DNA from: an uncultured Bacilli bacterium
GTDB taxonomy: Bacteria > Bacillota_I > Bacilli_A > RF39 > UBA660
Assembly (NCBI GenBank): GCA_934089255.1
Contig: CAKOJI010000011.1
Location: 1-35,084 of the forward strand
Direction of reading: 5' to 3'
Length of the DNA: 35,084 bases
Under the pieces are notes generated by a model. The model had not been told where the DNA came from and made no database searches. It saw nothing but the letters and a program-made list of their open reading frames with translations. Both the position numbers and the translations under genes were made by a program. Of this stretch, positions 28,666-35,084 are shown piece by piece; the first letter of the stretch is position 1; the number at the start of each line of letters is the position of its first letter.

Positions 28666-28917
28666 ATGGAAAGTACTTTAGAAAAGATTAAAGATTTAAT
28701 TAGTGAACCTATTAAGTCATTAGATTTAGTTGTTGATTCTATTGAGTATGTTAAATCAGGAAAGTATAATTTTTTAAATATTGTTTTAGATAGAATTAAT
28801 GGTATTGATTTAGATACAATTGTTGAGGCAACTAATATTATTAATCCTATTTTAGATGAATATGATTTGATAAATGAAGAATATATTTTAGATATTTCAA
28901 GTAAGGAAAGAGGTTAA
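28666..28917 (+). CDS. rimP: Ribosome maturation factor RimP, N-terminal domain only
   Basis: An 83-residue protein corresponding to the N-terminal alpha/beta domain of RimP (30S maturation factor, ylxS in Bacillus): LVVDSIEYVKSGKYNFLNIVLDRINGIDLDTIVEATNIINPILDE. It ends LDISSKERG, at the point where the family has VSSPGLDRPL and continues into a C-terminal SH3-like domain of about 70 residues. The stop is followed by three bases and the nusA start, so the C-terminal domain is absent, not displaced. GGAGGG supports the ATG at 28666; the ATG at 28651 lacks a site. First gene of the operon. Confidence 0.85.
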   Translation: MESTLEKIKDLISEPIKSLDLVVDSIEYVKSGKYNFLNIVLDRINGIDLDTIVEATNIINPILDEYDLINEEYILDISSKERG

Positions 28918-28920
28918 TTT

Positions 28921-30036
28921 ATGAATGGTAAAGAATTTATTAAAGCTGTAAAACATATTACAGAGGAAAAGGGTATAAGTGAAGATGTAGTTTTTGAAGG
29001 AATGGAACAAGCTTTACTTACTGCTTATAAGAAAAATTTTAAAGGTAAAACTAATGTTAAAGTTGAAATTGATAGAAAAACTGGGGATATTAAAGTTTTC
29101 ACTTATTATGTTGTAGTTGATGAGTATCATGATGGTGAAGAGTATATTGATGAAGAAGGTAATACTAAATTTACTGAACCTGATATAAACGAGGATGCTC
29201 AAGTGTTACTAGAAGATATAATTAGTAAACATCCAGATGCTAAAGTTGGAGATGTTTATCAAGAAGAAGTTACTCCACAAGATTTTGGTAGAATTGCAAC
29301 ATCTACTGCTAAGCAAGTTTTAACACAAAAGGTTAGAGAAGCTGAAAGAAATAGTATAATGGAAGAATTTCAAGATAAACAAGATGAAATAATGGTTGGT
29401 AGTCTTGCTATGGAAGATGTTAGAAATTATTATGTAGATTTAGGTAGAGCGCATGGTATTTTACCAAAGAGTGAGATAATTCCAGGAGAACAATTAAAAA
29501 TGGGAAGTAGTATTAGAGTTTATGTTAGTAAAGTTGAAAACACTACTAAAGGTCCTTTAATACTTCTTACTAGAAAACATTATGGTTTTGTTAAAAGATT
29601 ATTTGAAAATATTATTCCTGAATTTAAAGATGGTATTTTAATACTTCATGGAGTTGCTAGAGAAGCTGGTGTTAGAAGTAAAGTAAGTGTATCTAGTATG
29701 AATCCTAATATTGATCCAATTGGAACTTGTATAGGTGAAAGAGGAAGTAGAATTGCTAGTATTCTTGCAGAATTGAATGGCGAAAAAATTGATTTAGTAC
29801 TATATAGTGATGATGATGCGGAATATATAAAAAATGCTTTAAGTCCTGCTAAAGATGTAATTGTTAGTATAATTGATAATACTAAGAATCGTGAAGCTTT
29901 GGCTATAGTAAATGATGAAAATCAAAGACTTGCTATTGGTAAGAATGGTATAAATATAAAACTTGCTAGTAAATTAACAAAATTTAGAATTAATATTAAA
30001 ACTATGGAACAAATAAATGAAGAAGGTAATAAGTAA
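28921..30036 (+). CDS. nusA: Transcription termination/antitermination factor NusA
   Basis: 371 residues, the same length as Bacillus NusA: an N-terminal RNA-polymerase-binding domain (1-130), S1 (about 134-200; GSLAMEDVRNYYVDLGRAHGILPKSE), KH1 (about 235-300; GVRSKVSVSS, DPIGTCIGERGSRI) and KH2 (to about 365; LAIVNDENQRLAIGKNGINI with the GxxG loop). The acidic repeats of the proteobacterial form are absent. AGGAAAGAGG lies in the rimP end, three bases away, so the two are tightly coupled. NusA may feed back on the hairpin in its own leader (inference). Confidence 0.96.
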   Translation: MNGKEFIKAVKHITEEKGISEDVVFEGMEQALLTAYKKNFKGKTNVKVEIDRKTGDIKVFTYYVVVDEYHDGEEYIDEEGNTKFTEPDINEDAQVLLEDIISKHPDAKVGDVYQEEVTPQDFGRIATSTAKQVLTQKVREAERNSIMEEFQDKQDEIMVGSLAMEDVRNYYVDLGRAHGILPKSEIIPGEQLKMGSSIRVYVSKVENTTKGPLILLTRKHYGFVKRLFENIIPEFKDGILILHGVAREAGVRSKVSVSSMNPNIDPIGTCIGERGSRIASILAELNGEKIDLVLYSDDDAEYIKNALSPAKDVIVSIIDNTKNREALAIVNDENQRLAIGKNGINIKLASKLTKFRINIKTMEQINEEGNK

Positions 30037-30070
30037 TAGTCTAATATAAAATGTGTTAAGGGGTGATATT

Positions 30071-30331
30071 ATGAAATATAAAAAAATTCCTATGCGTATG
30101 TGCGTTGTTACGCGAGAGAAGTTACCAAAAAAAGAATTAATTAGAATTGTAAAAAATAAAGAAAATGAAATTTTTGTTGATGAAAGTGGGAAACAAAATG
30201 GTAAAGGGGTTTATTTAAAATTAGATAAAGAAGTTATAGAAAAAGCTCGTAAGAATAAAATATTAAATATATGTTTAGAATGCGAGATAAATGATGATGT
30301 TTATGTTAAATTATTAAGTTTAGTTAAATAG
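30071..30331 (+). CDS. rnpM: YlxR/RnpM family RNA-binding protein
   Basis: An 86-residue protein with the YlxR signature PMRMCVVTREKLPKKELIRIVK near the N-terminus and DESGKQNGKGVYLKL in the middle (family: G-R-x-x-x-G-R-G-A-Y). In Bacillus this protein (RnpM) binds and modulates RNase P RNA. The ATG at 30071 is preceded by GGGGTGAT. It is in its usual place between nusA and infB. The L7Ae-like ylxQ gene that commonly follows is missing: infB starts 14 bp after its stop. Confidence 0.9.
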   Translation: MKYKKIPMRMCVVTREKLPKKELIRIVKNKENEIFVDESGKQNGKGVYLKLDKEVIEKARKNKILNICLECEINDDVYVKLLSLVK

Positions 30332-30345
30332 AAAGAAGGTATTTT

Positions 30346-32460
30346 ATGACTGTAAAAGATTATGCTTTAGAATCAGGATTTACTATTCAAGAAGTATTAG
30401 AAAAATGTAAGGAACTTGATATTAAAGTGAGTAGTGGATCTGACTTTTTAGATGATGATGGTATTATTATGCTAGATAATTGTATGCATTTAATTAGTAC
30501 AGAAACTGAGATGGATTATAATGATGCAGATGAACTTGATGAGGCTGTTGAGAATATAATGTTAGATAGTAAATTACAAGCTAAAGAAAATAGTTCTACT
30601 AACAAAAAACAAAAGGTAAAGAAAAAGAGTATTAATGAAAAAGATAAGAGTGAGTATTTGAAAAATAAGAAAGCTATGTATAAAAACAAAGAAAAATTAT
30701 CTAATAATGTTAAGGATGAGAATGTTGTTCTTTATAAAGATGGTATGACTTTAGGAGAACTTGCTCAAGAACTTAATGTTAATGCAACTGATATAATGAA
30801 AAAATTAATTGGTATGGGATTAATGATAACAATTAATCAAAGTATTGATTTTGATAATGCGGAGATAATTTCTTTAGAATATAATAAAACATTAAAAAGA
30901 GAAGAAACTCAAGATATTTCTAATTTTGAAGAATATGAAATTGTTGATAATGAAAGTGATTTAGTTAATCGTCCACCAGTAATTACAATAATGGGACATG
31001 TAGATCATGGTAAAACTAGTTTACTAGATTATATTAGAAATAGTCATGTTGTCGATAAAGAATTTGGTGGTATTACACAACATATAGGCGCATATCAAAT
31101 AAATTATAATGGTAATAAAATTACATTTATAGATACACCTGGGCATGCTGCTTTTACTGAAATGCGTGCAAGGGGTGCTAGTATTACTGATATTGTTATT
31201 ATTATAGTTGCCGCTGATGATGGAGTAATGCCACAAACTAAGGAAGCAATTGATCATGCTCTTGCAGCAAATGTTCCAATTGTTGTAGCAGTTAATAAAA
31301 TTGATAAACCTGATGCTAACCCAGATAGAATTTTAACAGAAATGGCAGAAAATAATATTACTCCAGAAATTTGGGGAGGAAATGTGCCTTTTGTTAATAT
31401 TTCTGCTAAAACTGGTGAGGGTGTAGATAAATTACTTGATACATTACTTGCAATAAGTGAAGTTTCTGAGTTAAAAGCAAATCCTAATAGATATGCTGTT
31501 GGTACAGTAATAGAATCACGTGTAGATAAAGCAATTGGTGGTGTTGCAACTCTTTTAATTCAAAATGGTACTTTAAGGTTAGGTGATCCGATTGTTGTTG
31601 GAACTGCTCACGGTAGAGTTAGAACTTTTAAAAATGATTTAGGAGAAAATATTGTTGAGGCTGGGCCTAGTACACCTGTTGAAATTACTGGTTTATCTGA
31701 TAACCCTTCTGCAGGAGATAAGTTTATGGCGTTCGAATCTGAAAAAATGGCTCGTGAAGTTGCAGAAAAAAGATTAATTCAAGCTAAAGCTCAACAACAA
31801 AAAAAAGAAGTAGTTAGTTTTGAAAGTTTATTTCAACAAATGCAAAGCGGAGTTAAAGAAATCAATGTTGTTCTTAAATGTGATGTTAGAGGTAGTGAGG
31901 AAGCAGTTAAAAATGCTTTGGAAAAAATTGATGTTGAAGGTGTAAAGGTTAAAGTTATTAGAAGTGGTATAGGAACTATTACTGAAAGTGATATAGTATT
32001 AGCTAATGCAAGTAATGCTATTGTTATTGGATTTAATGTAGTACCTAATTTAATAACTAAAGAAGTTGCTAAAGAATACAATGTTGAATTAAGACTTTAT
32101 ACAATTATTTATAAATTGGTTGAAGAAATGGAACTTGCTATGAAAGGAATGCTAGATCCTGAATACGAAGAAAAAGTAATTGGTACTGCACAAGTAAGAA
32201 AAATATTTACATTTTCTAAAGTTGGAAAAATCGCTGGTGTAATGGTAACAGATGGAATTATAAAATCTACTGCGAACGTTAGAGTAGTTCGTGATGGTGT
32301 TATAATTTATGATGGTAAGGTAGGAAGCATTCAAAGAGAAAAAGATTCTGTTAAAGAAGTTAAATCAGGTTTTGAATGTGGTGTTACTATTGAGGGTTAT
32401 AGTGATATAAAAGAGAACGATGAATTTGTATTTTATGAAAATGTTCTTGTAAAAAGATAA
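30346..32460 (+). CDS. infB: Translation initiation factor IF-2
   Basis: A 704-residue GTPase that places initiator tRNA on the ribosome. There are two IF2_N domains (about 1-45, and 130-185 with MTLGELAQELNV) separated by a Lys/Glu/Asn-rich linker, then the G domain from about 207: GHVDHGKT (G1), GGITQHIGA (G2), DTPGHAAF (G3), NKID (G4), SAKTG (G5). The C1/C2 domains close with GTAQVRKIF and GFECGVTIEGYSDIKE. Length is normal. GAAAGAAGG precedes the ATG. It is the last gene before a strong terminator. Confidence 0.97.
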   Translation: MTVKDYALESGFTIQEVLEKCKELDIKVSSGSDFLDDDGIIMLDNCMHLISTETEMDYNDADELDEAVENIMLDSKLQAKENSSTNKKQKVKKKSINEKDKSEYLKNKKAMYKNKEKLSNNVKDENVVLYKDGMTLGELAQELNVNATDIMKKLIGMGLMITINQSIDFDNAEIISLEYNKTLKREETQDISNFEEYEIVDNESDLVNRPPVITIMGHVDHGKTSLLDYIRNSHVVDKEFGGITQHIGAYQINYNGNKITFIDTPGHAAFTEMRARGASITDIVIIIVAADDGVMPQTKEAIDHALAANVPIVVAVNKIDKPDANPDRILTEMAENNITPEIWGGNVPFVNISAKTGEGVDKLLDTLLAISEVSELKANPNRYAVGTVIESRVDKAIGGVATLLIQNGTLRLGDPIVVGTAHGRVRTFKNDLGENIVEAGPSTPVEITGLSDNPSAGDKFMAFESEKMAREVAEKRLIQAKAQQQKKEVVSFESLFQQMQSGVKEINVVLKCDVRGSEEAVKNALEKIDVEGVKVKVIRSGIGTITESDIVLANASNAIVIGFNVVPNLITKEVAKEYNVELRLYTIIYKLVEEMELAMKGMLDPEYEEKVIGTAQVRKIFTFSKVGKIAGVMVTDGIIKSTANVRVVRDGVIIYDGKVGSIQREKDSVKEVKSGFECGVTIEGYSDIKENDEFVFYENVLVKR

Positions 32461-32487
32461 ATCTCACATTATGGTGAGATTTTTTTG
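32459..32487 (+). terminator. Terminator of the rimP-infB operon
   Basis: A perfect 8-bp stem AATCTCAC (32460-32467) and GTGAGATT (32474-32481), followed by seven T. It splits infB from rbfA, which are often co-transcribed elsewhere. Confidence 0.88.
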
Positions 32488-32530
32488 TTTAAATGAGTTT
32501 GTTTTAATAATTTAATTTTGACTTGTGTTC

Positions 32531-32559
32531 TTGTAAGGAATTATTAAAAATGTTAAAAT
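32531..32559 (+). promoter_or_regulatory. Promoter of rbfA-nrnA-truB
   Basis: TTGTAA (32531-32536), a 17-bp spacer and TAAAAT (32554-32559) with an extended TGn. The ATG is 22 bases downstream behind GGGTGAT. Confidence 0.65.
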
Positions 32560-32581
32560 ATATTTAGAAATGGGTGATATT

Positions 32582-32932
32582 ATGAATCAAATAAAATTAA
32601 AAAGAATAGGTAGTCAAATTGTTAAAGAGGTTAGTGATATTTTAAATAATGTTGCAAGAGATCGTATAATGCATACAATTACTATTACTGGTTGTGATGT
32701 TTCTAACGATTTAAGTTATGCTAAAGTTTATTTTACAAGTGCTATGGATATTGATAAAAAACAAATAGAAAAAGAGTTAGAGGAAGCAAGTGGATATATT
32801 AGACATGAACTTTCAGAAAGAATTGATATAAGACATACGCCTAAGTTAGTTTTTAAGTTTGATGAATCGATAGAGTATGGTAATCATATAGATAAAATCA
32901 TAAGTGAAATTCATGGTGAGGACAATGAATGA
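32582..32932 (+). CDS. rbfA: Ribosome-binding factor A
   Basis: A 116-residue KH-type cold-shock 30S assembly factor. KRIGSQIVKEVSDILNN, ITGCDVSNDLSYAKVYFTS and LRHEL-like YIRHELSERIDIRHTPKLVF match the family, including the kinked helix with the Ala-rich/Asn interhelical turn. The ATG at 32582 is preceded by GGGTGATATT; the ATG at 32570 lies upstream of the ribosome binding site and is rejected. The end overlaps nrnA by 8 bp. Confidence 0.95.
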   Translation: MNQIKLKRIGSQIVKEVSDILNNVARDRIMHTITITGCDVSNDLSYAKVYFTSAMDIDKKQIEKELEEASGYIRHELSERIDIRHTPKLVFKFDESIEYGNHIDKIISEIHGEDNE

Positions 32933-33881
32933 TATTATTGATGTAATAAATACAAATAAAACTTTTTTGATAACTGCTCATAAAAATCCTGATGGAGATG
33001 CTATTGGTAGTTCAATTGGTTTATATTTAGCTTTAAAAAAAATTAATAAAGTTGTTGATGTTGTTATAAAAGATGCTCCTAGAACGTTTTCTTATTTAGA
33101 AGGTTTTGATGAAATAAAAAGTGAAATGAATAAAAAATATGATGTTCTTATTATTTTAGATACTGCTGATGAGATGAAGGTTAATTATATAGAAGCTTTT
33201 AATATGGTTAATGAAACTGTTTTAATAGATCATCATATTAGTTCTTCAAGATATGCTAATTATAATTATGTTGAAACTTTGTCTAGTTGTTCTATGGTAA
33301 TATTAAAATTAATTCATAATTTGAATATTTCTTTAGATAAAAGTATTGCCGAAGCAATATACACTGGGTTGATTACTGATACTGGATGTTATAGAAATAA
33401 AAATGTTGATAGAAATACTTTTGATGTATCTAGTGAGTTGTCTAAATTTATTGATGTTTCTAAAGTTATTAAGTTATCTGTTGGTACTATAAGTTGTAAA
33501 GCTTTTGAATTAAAAAAAATATGTATAGAAAATTTAGAATTTTATATGAGTGGTAAAATAGGATATTCATATATAAGTGAAGATGATATTGTTAAGATAG
33601 GTGCTAGTTATGATGAAGCGAGTAGTTTAGTTAATATTGCTCGTGAAATTGAAAACGTTGAGGTATCTATATTTGTTAGATTTTTTAAAAATGAAACTAG
33701 AGTGTCTTTTAGAAGTAATAATGTAGATGTAAATAAAATTGCTCAAACTTTTGGTGGTGGTGGGCATATATATGCTAGCGGTTTATCTGTAGATCCTAGT
33801 TTAAATAGAGAAAAAATTAAAAATGACATTTTAATAGAAGTGGAAAAAAGTATAAATGAATGGAATAATAATTGTAAATAA
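32925..33881 (+). CDS. nrnA: DHH/DHHA1 phosphoesterase, NrnA type
   Basis: A 318-residue nano-RNase/pAp phosphatase that degrades short RNA oligonucleotides and 3'-phosphoadenosine 5'-phosphate. DHH domain motifs are ITAHKNPDGDAIGSS, ILDTAD and LIDHHISS, with TGLITDTGCYR further on. The DHHA1 domain ends with FGGGGHIYASGLSV, the substrate-binding GGGH motif. Metal-binding His and Asp residues are all present. The ATG at 32925 has GGTGAGG and overlaps rbfA; an ATG at 32913 in the same frame is too close to any ribosome binding site. Placement between rbfA and truB is the Bacillota norm. Confidence 0.92.
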   Translation: MNDIIDVINTNKTFLITAHKNPDGDAIGSSIGLYLALKKINKVVDVVIKDAPRTFSYLEGFDEIKSEMNKKYDVLIILDTADEMKVNYIEAFNMVNETVLIDHHISSSRYANYNYVETLSSCSMVILKLIHNLNISLDKSIAEAIYTGLITDTGCYRNKNVDRNTFDVSSELSKFIDVSKVIKLSVGTISCKAFELKKICIENLEFYMSGKIGYSYISEDDIVKIGASYDEASSLVNIAREIENVEVSIFVRFFKNETRVSFRSNNVDVNKIAQTFGGGGHIYASGLSVDPSLNREKIKNDILIEVEKSINEWNNNCK

Positions 33882-34701
33882 AGAAAAGCATTATACATCA
33901 AGAGATGTGGTTAATATTATTTCTAAAATTTTAAAAACAAAAAAGGTAGGGCATACTGGTACGCTTGATCCAATAGCAGAAGGTGTTTTAGTAATATGTG
34001 TTGGTAAGGCAACTAAGTTGTGTGATTATTTAACTTCATCATATAAAGAATATATTGCAGAGTTTGATTTAGGTTATTTGACAGATACTTTAGATAATAC
34101 AGGTATTAAGTTAAAAACAAGCAATAAAGTTGTTTTGGAAGAAGAAATCTATGATGTTGTTAAAAGTTTTTGTGGAGAATATGAACAAGTAGTACCTAAA
34201 TATAGTGCTGTAAAAGTTAATGGAAAAAAATTGTATGAATATGCTAGAAGTAATGAAGATATTGTTTTACCAAGTAGAAAAGTAGATATAAAAAGCATTG
34301 ATATTGTACATGTTAAAAATAATACGGTTAAGATAAAATGTACTGTTAGTAAGGGAACATATATTAGAAGTTTAATTAGAGATATAGGTGATAAATTAGG
34401 TACGTATGCTACAATGACTTATTTAGTAAGAACTAAACAAGGTGAATTTGATATTAGTAATAGTAATACATTAGAAGAAATAAAAAGTGGACATTATAAA
34501 CTTATAAGTTTAGAAGAACTTTTTTCAAAGTATTATAAAATTGATTTAGATGACGTTCTTTATAAAAAGATTTCTAATGGAATGGAATATAATATTAGAG
34601 TTGACGATGATTATATAACTTTTTACTATAATAATTTATTAGTTGCTATATATAAAAAAGAAAAAACTAATATTTTTAAGCCGTTTATAATGATTAATTA
34701 A
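33856..34701 (+). CDS. truB: tRNA pseudouridine-55 synthase TruB
   Basis: A 281-residue enzyme that makes pseudouridine 55 in the T loop of tRNAs. MNGIIIVNKEKHYTSRDVV is the usual start, GHTGTLDPIAEGVLVICVG holds the catalytic aspartate (Asp in TLDP), and KYSAVKVNGKKLYEYAR and CSKGTYIR-like VSKGTYIRSLIRDIG follow. A short C-terminal extension after about 230 takes the place of a PUA domain. The start lies within nrnA (26-bp overlap, another frame), so translation is coupled. A terminator follows directly; ribF, often next in Bacillota, is not here. Confidence 0.95.
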   Translation: MNGIIIVNKEKHYTSRDVVNIISKILKTKKVGHTGTLDPIAEGVLVICVGKATKLCDYLTSSYKEYIAEFDLGYLTDTLDNTGIKLKTSNKVVLEEEIYDVVKSFCGEYEQVVPKYSAVKVNGKKLYEYARSNEDIVLPSRKVDIKSIDIVHVKNNTVKIKCTVSKGTYIRSLIRDIGDKLGTYATMTYLVRTKQGEFDISNSNTLEEIKSGHYKLISLEELFSKYYKIDLDDVLYKKISNGMEYNIRVDDDYITFYYNNLLVAIYKKEKTNIFKPFIMIN

Positions 34702-34707
34702 TTTTTA

Positions 34708-34742
34708 ATATAAAAACCGTGTTATTAGCGCGGTTTTTATAA
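34708..34742. terminator. Bidirectional terminator between truB and the Rpn-type gene
   Basis: ATAAAAACCG (34710-34719) and CGGTTTTTAT (34731-34740) form a perfect stem extended by two more pairs. A and T runs within the stem let it work in both directions. Confidence 0.88.
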
Positions 34743-35084
34743 CATCATAATTTGATTTTTATTCAGATTAGTTAATTTTATTATTTTGTCTATTGGAATT
34801 CCTTCGTCTTTTAGTGATTTTGCTAGGTTTAATTCACGCATTTTTAATGTTTCTTCTCTTTTCATTAGTTCTTGATCTTTTAATTTGCGTTTCTTGTCTT
34901 CTATTGCACGTTTCTTGTCTTCCATCGCACGTTTCTTGTCTTCCAATTTACGTCTTCTATCTTCTTCTGCACGCATTTCTAATTTTACTTTCTCTGCTTC
35001 TTCTCTGTCATATGTTACTGGGTATCCTTCTTTAAAATTTAATCTTGCCATATAATCCATAATACTTAGCACTTCCTTTCTTTT
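34737..35084 (-). CDS. C-terminal part of an Rpn/PD-(D/E)XK nuclease-family protein (partial)
   Basis: The frame is open to the window edge, so the 5' part lies outside; the GTG at 35072 is not taken as the true start. The visible 116 residues are a long charged coiled coil with heptads LEDKKRA, MEDKKRA, IEDKKRK, followed by AKSLKDEGIPIDKIIKLTNLNKNQI. This last part is the typical tail (A-x-x-x-L-x-x-x-G-I-P-x-x-x-I) of Rpn recombination-promoting nucleases, also called PD-(D/E)XK transposase-like proteins. The catalytic domain is not visible, so intactness cannot be judged. Confidence 0.65.
   Translation of the reverse strand, partial: KRKEVLSIMDYMARLNFKEGYPVTYDREEAEKVKLEMRAEEDRRRKLEDKKRAMEDKKRAIEDKKRKLKDQELMKREETLKMRELNLAKSLKDEGIPIDKIIKLTNLNKNQIMML
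34888..34950. repeat. Three tandem 21-bp repeats within the Rpn-type gene
   Basis: The unit begins CGTTTCTTGTCTTC and occurs at 34888, 34909 and 34930, with a decayed fourth at 34951. On the minus strand it encodes a 7-residue unit (DKKRAxE), so copy number changes stay in frame and alter coiled-coil length. Confidence 0.85.

Noticed and set aside
34888..34950. A CRISPR array
   Set aside because: The 21-bp units are contiguous with no spacers and encode coiled-coil heptads.
1..35084. A mollicute code with TGA as Trp
   Set aside because: Trp is written TGG throughout, and TGA ends genes such as the alpha/beta hydrolase (20825-20827) and rbfA (32930-32932) at the expected protein ends.

Overview
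The window comes from a very AT-rich bacterium of the Bacillota type. It has low-GC codon use (AGA for Arg, A/T third positions), AGGAGG/GGTGAT ribosome binding sites, TTGACA/TATAAT promoters (often with an extended -10 TGnTATAAT), and TGA used only as a stop. Genes for SpoIID, the spore germination protease GPR and two YjcZ-type mini-proteins point to an endospore former or a recent descendant of one. An uncultured gut-type Bacilli or Clostridia lineage fits, but the exact lineage cannot be fixed from this window.

Layout. 1-3364 (+): the tail of polynucleotide phosphorylase, a DUF1653 protein, a DedA membrane protein, a GT-C glycosyltransferase and a cysteine desulfurase. 3392-5008 (-): an unknown protein and a CapA-type metallophosphatase. 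5177-8944: tRNA-Arg(ACG), SpoIID converging on and overlapping gpr, an OGG-type 8-oxoguanine glycosylase, a lone prepilin and tRNA-Pro(TGG). 9018-11711: small membrane proteins and a coupled pair of unknown helical/coiled-coil proteins. 11803-14948: a secreted SH3b-glucosaminidase ending in a dockerin, followed directly by a membrane-anchored cohesin protein. 15011-19541: RecX, a small membrane protein, PrsA (-), two spore-type mini-proteins, a HerA-type ATPase and ribosomal protein L28 (-).

19601-22919: a three-gene cassette (N-terminally short CAT-family acetyltransferase, alpha/beta hydrolase, PfkB kinase-SIS fusion) sits between perfect 71-bp direct repeats. The repeat is the intergenic/promoter DNA between rpmB and dnaE, so the cassette appears to have been inserted into that spacer with duplication of it. 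This is the clearest accessory element of the window and the best candidate for an undescribed system, together with the dockerin/cohesin autolysin pair.

22941-34701: dnaE, an LtaS-like sulfatase-fold enzyme, rpsD (-) with a leader that can form an S4-type pseudoknot, then the core translation/transcription cluster rimP-nusA-ylxR-infB and rbfA-nrnA-truB. RimP has only its N-terminal domain and ylxQ is absent. The window closes with the C-terminal part of an Rpn/PD-(D/E)XK-type protein (-). Most transcription units are bounded by recognisable hairpin-plus-T-run terminators, several shared by convergent genes. No rRNA, CRISPR array, integrase or insertion sequence was seen.
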